A stretch of 64,000 nt of DNA, taken from the NCBI GenBank assembly GCA_016124585.1, contig WGNL01000025.1:1-64000 (forward strand), in the 5' to 3' direction. Made by a program: the position numbers and the translations under genes. This document shows, piece by piece, positions 40,811 to 49,621 of the stretch. The stretch's first letter is position 1. Each line of letters begins with the position of its first letter. Below the pieces are notes generated by a model. That model saw only the letters and a list, made by a program, of their open reading frames with translations. It was not told the origin of the DNA and did not search any database. The DNA comes from Bacteroidota bacterium. Lineage in GTDB: Bacteria > Bacteroidota > Bacteroidia > Chitinophagales > Saprospiraceae.

Positions 40811-43732
40811 ATGAAACTAATTATTCAAAATTTCTTTCTGCTCCTTGGGCTGGCCTTCATGCCGGTACTTGCATTTAGTCAAAGGACTATTTCAGGAACT
40901 GTGACAGATGGCAGTTCAGGTGAGACGCTTATCGGTGCAAGCATTCTAGTTGTTGGCACCTCTACTGGTACCGTCTCCGATGTGGACGGCACCTACAGTT
41001 TATCAGTTCCGACAGAAGCGACGACACTTCGTTTCAGCTACACGGGTTACGAAACGGTGGATGTGGCAATTGGCGCTTCCAATACGTTAGATGTAAAAAT
41101 GGCCGCAGGTACACTCCTAAACGAAGTCGTGGTGATTGGCTACGGGGAAGTTAAAAAGGAAGATGCAACTGGCTCAGTTACGGAAGTGAACTCCGATGTG
41201 TTCAATAGGGGCTCTATCACAGCGCCCCAGGAATTGTTGGCTGGTAAAGTAGCTGGCGTTCAAATCACGCCTAGTGCTGACCCAGGTGGTGGTGCACAAA
41301 TCCGAATTCGTGGAGGGTCTTCTTTGAGTGCTTCAAATGACCCACTGATTGTCATCGATGGCATTCCCCTTGACAACGGCACCATTTCTGGTGCACGTAA
41401 CGTTTTTGACTTTGTGAATCCAAACGATATTGAGACGTTTACCGTATTGAAAGATGCTTCCGCAACTGCAATTTATGGCAGCCGGGCGTCCAACGGCGTT
41501 ATTATCATCACCACCAAAAAAGGCAAGCTTGGACAAAAAATGAAGGTGGAATACAACGGCAATATCTCCTTCAGCAATGCGCTTGAAACTGGCGATGTGC
41601 TAAATGCTAGCGAATATACCGACTTGATTAACAGCCGTTTCCCGGATGGCAATGCAGCTAGGGCTGCTCTCGGAAGTGCCAACACCAACTGGCAAGATGC
41701 TATCTACGAAACTGGCGTTGGGCATGACCACAACTTGAATGTTTCAGGTGGAATTGGACCAGTTCCTTATCGTGTATCAGCTGGCTACACCGACAAAAAA
41801 GGGATACTTCTTACCGATCGTTTTCAACGTACCACTGGTTCTATCAACCTGACGCCCAAATTCATTGATAACCGTTTGCAGGTGAATTTCAGCCTGAAAG
41901 GCATGAACACGGACAACCATTTCGGCAATCAGGGTGCAATTGGTGCAGCTTCATTTTTTGACCCAACCCATCCGATTTATGACGAGAACAGCCCCTACGG
42001 TGGGTATTTCACTTGGACTCAAAACAATGGTGACCCCAATGTATTGGCACCTGCCAACCCGCTTGCTCAGTTGATGCTTCGCAAGGACGTTTCAAATGTG
42101 AAGCGGTTTGTGGTCAGCTCAGGGTTTGACTATCGTTTTGGCTTTTTGCCAGAGCTGAGGGCAAACTTGAATTTGGCCTATGATAAATCGAAAGGTGAGG
42201 GCACCGTTGATGTTCCTGAATATGCCTCTTTTGCTTTTTTTGATGGTGGCGTAAAAAATACTTACAGCCAAACTAAAGAGAACAGCTTGCTTGAATTTTA
42301 CTTGAATTATGTAAAAGATTTGGGGCAAACCAAAGTAGATGTCATGGGTGGTTACTCATGGCAGCGCAATTACTTCACGGATGATTTTACCAACAGCAAT
42401 ATCTCTGGTACTGAGACTTCAAGTGGTGATAATTCTGGCGAATTGTTCTTGCTTTCCTTGTTTGGCCGTGTCAATCTTACCTTTTTTGACAGGTTGCTCT
42501 TGACTGGAACATTGCGGAGCGACAATTCATCGAGGTTTTCAAAGGATACCCGTCAGGGCTTGTTCCCTGCTGCCGCACTTGGTTTCAAGGTAGTAGATGG
42601 TAATGGAAAAGGTACCGTCTCTTCCCTCAAAGTTCGCCTTGGTTGGGGTATTACAGGTCAGCAAAATATTGGTGACTACTACGTACACTTACCGCGCTAC
42701 TTGGCTAGTTTTGAAAATGCAGGTTACCAATTTGGCGATACATTTGTTCAAACACTTCGCCCAGGCGGTTATGATAGCAAAATCAAATGGGAAGAAACTA
42801 CCACTGAAAACGTTGGTATCGACTACGGATTCTTGGATGAAAGAATTTATGGCTCTTTTGAAGTTTACCAACGCAAGACGAAGGACTTGTTGAATTTCAT
42901 TCCTGTTCCTGCTGGTTCCAACCTGACAAATTACATCAATACGAATGTCGGTGACCTTGAAAACAAAGGGATTGAGTTCGCTATCAATGTGAACCCAATC
43001 CGCAGCCCAAAGATGAATTGGGATTTTGGTTTCAATATTACAGCCAACAAGAACAAAATCACCAAATTGACTGCTTCCGACGATCCTGCCTACAACGGTG
43101 TGCTGACAGGCAATATCAGCGGTGGTGTAGGTAACACGGCTCAAATCCACAGCGTTGGCTATCCTGCCAATTCGTTTTATGTTTACGAGCAGGTTTATGA
43201 TGAGCAGGGAGTTCCAATTGAAGGTTTGTATGTTGACAGGAACGGCGATGGCATTGTGAATTCTGACGACCTCTATCGTTATGAAAAAGCTGCGCCGAAT
43301 TACTTCCTTGGCTTTACTTCAACTTTCACTTACCACAATTTTGATTTCTCATTTGCTGGACGGGCCAATGTTGGCAATTACGTTTACAATAACGTACAAT
43401 CTGGTACCAGCTACGCCAACCTTTACCATCCAACTGGTTATCTTGGCAATGTGAATTCGATTGCTACTTATTTAGACTTTCAAAACCCACAGTATTTGAG
43501 CGATTATTTCGTTCAGAATGCCTCCTTCTTGCGGATAGACCACGTGACGCTGGGCTATAATTTTGGGGACATGATTCAGAAAATCAGTTTCCTAAAATTG
43601 TTTGTGACAGTTCAAAATCCATTGTTGATTACGAACTATGAAGGCATCGACCCAGAGGTAGCCAGTGGCCTTGACAATAATGTCTATCCACGTTCACGTA
43701 CCATTTTGTTTGGTTTGAATGCTCGGTTTTGA
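40811..43732 (+). CDS. SusC/RagA-family TonB-linked outer membrane protein
   Basis: N-terminal ISGTVTDGSSGETLIGASILVVGTSTGTVSDVDGTYSL, VVIGYGEVKKEDATGSV plug, barrel C-term TILFGLNARF. Confidence 0.95.
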   Translation: MKLIIQNFFLLLGLAFMPVLAFSQRTISGTVTDGSSGETLIGASILVVGTSTGTVSDVDGTYSLSVPTEATTLRFSYTGYETVDVAIGASNTLDVKMAAGTLLNEVVVIGYGEVKKEDATGSVTEVNSDVFNRGSITAPQELLAGKVAGVQITPSADPGGGAQIRIRGGSSLSASNDPLIVIDGIPLDNGTISGARNVFDFVNPNDIETFTVLKDASATAIYGSRASNGVIIITTKKGKLGQKMKVEYNGNISFSNALETGDVLNASEYTDLINSRFPDGNAARAALGSANTNWQDAIYETGVGHDHNLNVSGGIGPVPYRVSAGYTDKKGILLTDRFQRTTGSINLTPKFIDNRLQVNFSLKGMNTDNHFGNQGAIGAASFFDPTHPIYDENSPYGGYFTWTQNNGDPNVLAPANPLAQLMLRKDVSNVKRFVVSSGFDYRFGFLPELRANLNLAYDKSKGEGTVDVPEYASFAFFDGGVKNTYSQTKENSLLEFYLNYVKDLGQTKVDVMGGYSWQRNYFTDDFTNSNISGTETSSGDNSGELFLLSLFGRVNLTFFDRLLLTGTLRSDNSSRFSKDTRQGLFPAAALGFKVVDGNGKGTVSSLKVRLGWGITGQQNIGDYYVHLPRYLASFENAGYQFGDTFVQTLRPGGYDSKIKWEETTTENVGIDYGFLDERIYGSFEVYQRKTKDLLNFIPVPAGSNLTNYINTNVGDLENKGIEFAINVNPIRSPKMNWDFGFNITANKNKITKLTASDDPAYNGVLTGNISGGVGNTAQIHSVGYPANSFYVYEQVYDEQGVPIEGLYVDRNGDGIVNSDDLYRYEKAAPNYFLGFTSTFTYHNFDFSFAGRANVGNYVYNNVQSGTSYANLYHPTGYLGNVNSIATYLDFQNPQYLSDYFVQNASFLRIDHVTLGYNFGDMIQKISFLKLFVTVQNPLLITNYEGIDPEVASGLDNNVYPRSRTILFGLNARF

Positions 43733-43753
43733 TAATTCAAAAAATCTTAAATC

Positions 43754-45961
43754 ATGAAGTTATTTTCATTTTCAAAAATATTCTGGCTAACGGGGATACT
43801 TCTCGTATTCTCGTCTTGCTTCAAGGACCTCGATACGGTGCCAACCGACAAAGATGAACTCACGTCGGCAGCTGTATACGAAGATCCAGCTAACTACAAA
43901 AAAGTATTGGCTCGTTTATATTCTGGCTTGGCTGTAACTGGCCAACAAGGCCCGGCAGGCCAACCTGACATCAGCGGTATTGATGAAGGCTTTGGTCAAT
44001 ACCTTCGCATGTACTGGTATTTGCAGGAGTTGTCAACTGATGAGGCGGTTATTGGCTGGAATGATGCTACAATCCAGGATTTTCACAAACAAAACTGGAG
44101 CTCCGACGACGGTTTTATTTATGCCTGCTACAGCCGGATTTTCTATCAGGTAGCCATTTGCAACGAATTCCTTCGGGAAACAACTGATGCCAAATTGGAC
44201 AGCCGCAACGTAGATGCCGGTTTGCGCAGCGACATAAAGACTTACCGTGCTGAGGCCCGCTTTTTGCGTGCCCTCAGCTACTACCATGCCCTTGACCTCT
44301 TCCGCAATGTACCCTTCGTAACAGAAGAGGACGAGGTAGGTGCCTTCTTCCCTAAGCAGATTTCTGCTGCTGACCTTTACACTTGGTTAGAGAATGAAAT
44401 CAAAGCTTTCGAGCCAGACATGGCTGCACCACGCAGCAACGAGTATGGACGTGCCGACCAAGCTGCCGCTTGGATGTTGCTCTCCAAATTGTACTTGAAC
44501 GCCGAAGTCTATGTCGGCAAAAATGCTTACACCGATGCAGTAACGTATTCCAAAAAAGTAATTGATTCTGGCTACGAACTGGAACCGAACTTCGCCAATT
44601 TGTTTCTCGCCGACAACAATAAATCGAAGGAAATCATCTTCCCAATCACTTTCGATGGCGTTCATACCCGTACTTATGGCGGCATGACATTTTTGGTACA
44701 CGCACCAGTAGGTGGTAGTATGTCCGCCAGCGATTTTGGCTTGGATGGTGGCTGGGGCGGTATCCGTACTACCAGTGCTATCGTAAACAAATATCCAGCA
44801 GCGGGCAGTGGTGGCAGCATCATTGTGGCAGCAAACCAAGGCAATACGGGCTACCCTGTGGTAAATGTACCCGGTGACTTCCAAGGCTGGGACCCTGCAT
44901 TGACCACGACCGTTTTGTCCTCACCAAACAGCGACGACAAATACGAAGGTTATTTTTGGCTTAATGCAGGCGCAATGTTCAAGTTTGCATTGGGTAGCTG
45001 GGATACCAACTGGGGTGACACTGGTGCTGACGGTACACTTGATGCAGGTGGTGACAATATCACAGTCGCTGAAGATGGCTTCTACAAAATCAATGTTGAT
45101 TTGGGTGCCCTGACCTACACTATTTTAAAGACAGACTGGGGCCTTATCGGCTCTGCAACTGCCGATGGCTGGGATAGCGACCAGAACATGACATACGATG
45201 CAACAGATAATACTTGGAACATTACCACAACTCTCGTAGCTGGTGAGGTAAAATTCCGGGCAAATGATGCTTGGGATTTGAACTATGGTGACGATGGTGC
45301 GGATGCCATCCTAAATGAAGGTGGTGCCAATATTGCCATCCCAGAAAATGGGTTGTATGCCATCAAGCTATACCTGGATTCGCCAGATCATACCTATTCC
45401 ATCGAGAAAATGGCGACGGAATCGGATACTCGTAACCAGTTCTACACCAATGGTCAAAACTTGGAAATAGCTGATATTTCACAATTTACTGATGGCTACG
45501 CTGTCGCAAAATACAAGAACGTGACCTCGACTGGAGCGCCTGGATCTGACCAGACTTTTGTTGACACCGACTTCCCAATGTTTCGTTTGGCGGATGCCTA
45601 TTTGATGTACGCTGAAGCCGTACTCCGTGGCGGTGCCGGTGGTGACCAAGCTACTGCTTTGCAGTATATTAATGACCTTCGAACCCGAGCCTACAATGGC
45701 CCGACTGGCAATATCAGCAGCGCTGATTTGACCTTGGACTTCATTCTCGATGAGCGGGCACGGGAACTGCTCTGGGAAGGCCATCGCCGCACAGACTTGG
45801 TTCGTTATGGCCAATTCACGAATGGCACCTATCTCTGGCCTTGGAAGGGCGGTGTAGCTGCTGGTAGTGCCGTGGATGAATGCCGTGACGTGTACCCAAT
45901 CCCGTCACAGGATTTGAACGCCAACAACAACTTGAAGCAAAATGGCACGGGTTGTTATTGA
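43754..45961 (+). CDS. RagB/SusD-family nutrient uptake lipoprotein with inserted SusE/F-like tandem domain
   Basis: SusD N-term (SSCFKDLDTVPTDKD, EARFLRALSYYHALDLF) and C-term (DERARELLWEGHRRTDLVRYGQF); central ~195-aa insert similar to the next gene. Confidence 0.92.
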   Translation: MKLFSFSKIFWLTGILLVFSSCFKDLDTVPTDKDELTSAAVYEDPANYKKVLARLYSGLAVTGQQGPAGQPDISGIDEGFGQYLRMYWYLQELSTDEAVIGWNDATIQDFHKQNWSSDDGFIYACYSRIFYQVAICNEFLRETTDAKLDSRNVDAGLRSDIKTYRAEARFLRALSYYHALDLFRNVPFVTEEDEVGAFFPKQISAADLYTWLENEIKAFEPDMAAPRSNEYGRADQAAAWMLLSKLYLNAEVYVGKNAYTDAVTYSKKVIDSGYELEPNFANLFLADNNKSKEIIFPITFDGVHTRTYGGMTFLVHAPVGGSMSASDFGLDGGWGGIRTTSAIVNKYPAAGSGGSIIVAANQGNTGYPVVNVPGDFQGWDPALTTTVLSSPNSDDKYEGYFWLNAGAMFKFALGSWDTNWGDTGADGTLDAGGDNITVAEDGFYKINVDLGALTYTILKTDWGLIGSATADGWDSDQNMTYDATDNTWNITTTLVAGEVKFRANDAWDLNYGDDGADAILNEGGANIAIPENGLYAIKLYLDSPDHTYSIEKMATESDTRNQFYTNGQNLEIADISQFTDGYAVAKYKNVTSTGAPGSDQTFVDTDFPMFRLADAYLMYAEAVLRGGAGGDQATALQYINDLRTRAYNGPTGNISSADLTLDFILDERARELLWEGHRRTDLVRYGQFTNGTYLWPWKGGVAAGSAVDECRDVYPIPSQDLNANNNLKQNGTGCY

Positions 45962-45983
45962 TTTCTAACCAAATTTTTTAATC

Positions 45984-46015
45984 AAGACAAGGTTGAAAGC
46001 TTTCAACCTTGTCTT
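45984..46015. repeat. Perfect 32-bp palindrome between susD-like and susE-like genes
   Basis: AAGACAAGGTTGAAAGCTTTCAACCTTGTCTT, exact 16-bp inverted repeat with no spacer. Confidence 0.9.
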
Positions 46016-46033
46016 CATCAAAATTAAACAAAG

Positions 46034-47071
46034 ATGATTCGCAAATATCTTAGTTTCATGATGGTTTCCTTCCTGCTCTTTCAGGCATGCAAGGAAGACA
46101 GCCTCGGCCCTGAAGTAAAACTTGGTGCCGCACCTACCATCACCACCCCTTCTGGTGGCAATACTTATGTGTTGGAGGAGGCCACCGTTGCCGACCATTT
46201 CTCAGATTTTACCTGGACAAGCGCAGACTTTGGCTTCCAAGCTGCCATTACCTATACTGTTGAATTGGACAAAGCAGGCAATGGCTTCGCCAATGCAGTG
46301 GCATTGGGCACCACCAATTCCAATACACTTACCACTATCACCAATGAAAAAGTGAACTCCATCCTGCTAGCCAAGGAACTCCCAGGTGGAGCGCCAGCGG
46401 ATATCGAGGTAAGGGTAAGGGCAAAAGTGAGCAGTGATGTGACCGAACTGATTTCCCCATCCATCGCCATGACGGTCACGCCGTTTGAAGCAGCTGTTGA
46501 TTATCCAAAACTCCAAGTACCTGGCAGCTACCAGGGCTGGGACCCTGCCAACACTTCTACCGTCATTACTTCCCTAAAAAGTGATGGCACCTACGAAGGC
46601 TATATTTGGGTAGCTGATCCTGACGCCAAGCACAAGTTTACACAAGGCTTGTCATGGGACACGAACTGGGGAGACACTGGCCTTGATGGAACGCTTGATC
46701 CGGGTGGTGATGATATTCCCCTCGGCGCAGCGGGCATGTACAAGATGAACGTGGACCTGAATCAGTTGACTTATACAGATTTGTTGACAAGCTGGGGCCT
46801 CATTGGTGATGCCACGCCTACTGGCTGGGACTCAGACACTGACATGAACTACGATGTCAACACGGGCCACCTGACCCTCACCGTTGATTTGACAGTAGGT
46901 TCCATCAAATTCCGTGCGAACGATGGCTGGGACATCAATCTTGGCGATGATGGGCCAAATGGCAAATTGGAATACAATGGCGCTGATATTGCCATTGCCG
47001 AGGCAGGTAATTACACCATCGAATTGATTCTGAACGAACCGAAATATTCTTACACGGTTACGAAGAATTGA
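46034..47071 (+). CDS. SusE/SusF-like outer membrane lipoprotein
   Basis: SusE N-terminal domain (lipobox FQAC; FSDFTWTSADFGFQAAITYTVELDKAG) plus two starch-binding-like repeats (WDTNWGDTG, WDINLGDDG). Confidence 0.88.
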   Translation: MIRKYLSFMMVSFLLFQACKEDSLGPEVKLGAAPTITTPSGGNTYVLEEATVADHFSDFTWTSADFGFQAAITYTVELDKAGNGFANAVALGTTNSNTLTTITNEKVNSILLAKELPGGAPADIEVRVRAKVSSDVTELISPSIAMTVTPFEAAVDYPKLQVPGSYQGWDPANTSTVITSLKSDGTYEGYIWVADPDAKHKFTQGLSWDTNWGDTGLDGTLDPGGDDIPLGAAGMYKMNVDLNQLTYTDLLTSWGLIGDATPTGWDSDTDMNYDVNTGHLTLTVDLTVGSIKFRANDGWDINLGDDGPNGKLEYNGADIAIAEAGNYTIELILNEPKYSYTVTKN

Positions 47072-47122
47072 TGACGTCAACTAGGTGGTAAGCTCAATGA
47101 ATTCAACCACCCAATGCTACTT

Positions 47123-47160
47123 AAAAGCCGGAGGGACGAAAGGTTCTTCCGGCTTTTTTG
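47123..47160 (+). terminator. Intrinsic terminator ending the SusCDE-like locus
   Basis: AAAAGCCGGA (47123-47132)/TCCGGCTTTT (47148-47157) stem followed by a T run. Confidence 0.8.
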
Positions 47161-47223
47161 TTGTTCGAAATTGTGAATTGAAATGGAAATCCCATTTTTG
47201 CCCTTCAAACATAAAATAATAAC

Positions 47224-47622
47224 ATGACCGCTTTAGAGACTGTAAAAGAATATTACAAACGCTTCAATGCCAAGGATTTCGATGGTATGTTGGCGATGCT
47301 GGACCCCAACATCCGCCATGAGCCCAACCAAGGCGAGCCACGTATCGGCTTGGCGCTTTTCACGGAGTTCATGAGAATGATGGACGAGAGCTATGAGGAA
47401 ACGCTGACCGATATGGTATTCTACACGGAGGCCAATGGTGAGCGGGTGGCCGCCGAGTTCACGGTGAATGGCATTTATAAAAAAGCCGACGAGGGCTTTC
47501 CGCCTGCCCATGGCCAGAGCTACGTGTTGCCTGCCGCTAGTTTTTTGGAAGTAAAAAACGGCAAAATCACCCGGGTGGCTACGTTTTATAATCTTCCGCT
47601 TTGGATAAAATTGGTATCGTGA
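47224..47622 (+). CDS. SnoaL-like nuclear-transport-factor-2-fold protein
   Basis: VKEYYKRFNAKDFDGMLAMLDPNIRHEPNQGEPRIG, FLEVKNGKITRVATFYNLP. Confidence 0.8.
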   Translation: MTALETVKEYYKRFNAKDFDGMLAMLDPNIRHEPNQGEPRIGLALFTEFMRMMDESYEETLTDMVFYTEANGERVAAEFTVNGIYKKADEGFPPAHGQSYVLPAASFLEVKNGKITRVATFYNLPLWIKLVS

Positions 47623-47802
47623 ACAACTTAGGAATTATTATGCTGGATTGTCGCCGCTTTTGTCATCGCCGTAGGCGACCTGACCATGTCGTTTGTGCTA
47701 TTTCGCAGGGCGTGAAAATAGCCTAAAGTCACCGACAAGAATGCTTCACCAATTGCATCGATGCATCGAATTACCGTGTAACTTCAAAACCTTGACTTTA
47801 CC

Positions 47803-48411
47803 ATGTCCGAACTTAATTATAAATCCTTTCGTGGTGCCGAGATTGACAGCGTTTTTGAGCCATTGGCAAAGCTGCGCATCGCTGTATTTCATGATTTCCC
47901 TTACCTCTATGAGGGGAGTTTGGATTATGAAATGGAGTATTTGAAAATCTACGCCAATTCCCCTGATTCCTTCCTTTTTGCTGCATTTGATGGCCATGAA
48001 ATGGTTGGCGCAACCACTTGTATTCCTTTGAAAGACGAAACGGAAGATGTGCGGGAACCCTTTGAACGGGCGGGATTCGGCATTTCCACGATTTTCTATT
48101 TTGGGGAAAGCATTTTGCTGTCGCAATACCGGGGCCTTGGCCTTGGCCACCGCTTTTTTGACGAGCGGGAAGCACATGCCCGTTCATTTGAGCTTATCAA
48201 ATTCACCTGCTTCTGCGGCGTCATACGTCCTCTAGAGCACCCTGCAAGACCTGCCGACTACCGACCCTTGAATGATTTTTGGAAAAAAAGAGGCTACCAA
48301 CCTGTGATTGGCTTGCTGAGTGAGTTTGAATGGTTGGATATTGGAGAGACTGCACCGACCATGAAGCTGATGCAGTATTGGATGAAAAATTTAGCTGATG
48401 CAATCGTCTAA
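47803..48411 (+). CDS. GNAT-family N-acetyltransferase
   Basis: LRIAVFHDFPYLYEG, YFGESILLSQYRGLGLGHRFFDEREAHA. Confidence 0.8.
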   Translation: MSELNYKSFRGAEIDSVFEPLAKLRIAVFHDFPYLYEGSLDYEMEYLKIYANSPDSFLFAAFDGHEMVGATTCIPLKDETEDVREPFERAGFGISTIFYFGESILLSQYRGLGLGHRFFDEREAHARSFELIKFTCFCGVIRPLEHPARPADYRPLNDFWKKRGYQPVIGLLSEFEWLDIGETAPTMKLMQYWMKNLADAIV

Positions 48412-48701
48412 TTTTTCTTTATGCTGATGCACAAGTTCTGCTAAGCCTGCTCAATCCACTTCACTCATGAAAGTTTGCAATTTCCTTGGCTTCCCATTTG
48501 CTATTAACTAAAGTCTCTAGCGCCTTTATTTAGCGATGACCAGGTTGCCGCCACCGAGCCTTCTGACTTCACTCATCATTGTCTAGAATATAGCCCGGCG
48601 ACATTTCCCGAAGTCCAACTTCTGGCTACTATTTCTTATCAATATCCCGAAAAGGGATACAGGGTAGCCATAAGCTTTGAGGATTTTAATAAGTAGTGGA
48701 C

Positions 48702-49616
48702 TTATTTTATTATTATCAATTTACCATTTTCAATTAGATTGCCTGCCTGCAAAATATTCCAAAAGTAAAGCCCTGTACTTAAATCTTCAACATTATAACT
48801 GGATTGATTTTGAAAAGCAGGGACTTGGTATTTTTTAATGATTTGCCCTGCCGTTGAAGATAGTATTAATTCTGTATCGTTATTAAAACCACTGGTGCTT
48901 TGAATGGTGAAAAACTTATGAACAGGATTAGGATAAATGTAAAAATTGATTTGACTTCCATTTGTGCCTTCTATATCGACAGCAGAAATACAGTTTTCAC
49001 CGTTGATGATAATAACGCCCGATTGAGCAGTCTCATAACATGCAAGACTGGTGACAAAACATGGATCAGACAAAGTGACACAAAAATCAATCATCAACAA
49101 CGGGTTGGAATTTTTATTGCCCACACCCTTTTTTATGTAAACCGAATAATCATTCCACCAAGTAGGTTGGTTTGCATGAATTGAAATTTCTTGTTCTCCG
49201 TCTAAATCATTAGAGTTATTAATAATAGTTGCCGTAATGGAATCAGTTCCCCATGTATCATAGCAGACTTTTAGGTAATATAATTCGCCAGCTTGCAAGG
49301 AAAAGTCATACAAAATTTGGAAAGACTCTAATGTAGGATCATAAATAAACACTTTGTCTCCTTCTTGATATACATAATTCAAAAATTCGCATGAAGGAAT
49401 TATTGGACAATAATCGGAGTTTATCAACGTGCAATTTTTACCTTGTATGATTGAATCAATAGTAACTTCTCTATAGTGATAGAATATATCAGAGCTATTT
49501 GGATCACAAGGAATATCTTGGTAATACCATTTTGCTCCTAAAGGTGCGAAAGGAATTTGGCTTTCAGCATCAACAAAAATTAATAATGAGACTATCAATA
49601 AGCTAGTTTTTTTCAT
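48702..49616 (-). CDS. T9SS type A sorting domain-containing secreted protein
   Basis: Signal peptide from ATG at 49616 (MKKTSLLIVSLLIFVDAES); C-terminal IYPNPVHKFFTIQ...GLYFWNILQAGNLIENGKLIIIK. Confidence 0.85.
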   Translation of the reverse strand: MKKTSLLIVSLLIFVDAESQIPFAPLGAKWYYQDIPCDPNSSDIFYHYREVTIDSIIQGKNCTLINSDYCPIIPSCEFLNYVYQEGDKVFIYDPTLESFQILYDFSLQAGELYYLKVCYDTWGTDSITATIINNSNDLDGEQEISIHANQPTWWNDYSVYIKKGVGNKNSNPLLMIDFCVTLSDPCFVTSLACYETAQSGVIIINGENCISAVDIEGTNGSQINFYIYPNPVHKFFTIQSTSGFNNDTELILSSTAGQIIKKYQVPAFQNQSSYNVEDLSTGLYFWNILQAGNLIENGKLIIIK

Positions 49617-49621
49617 GGCTG

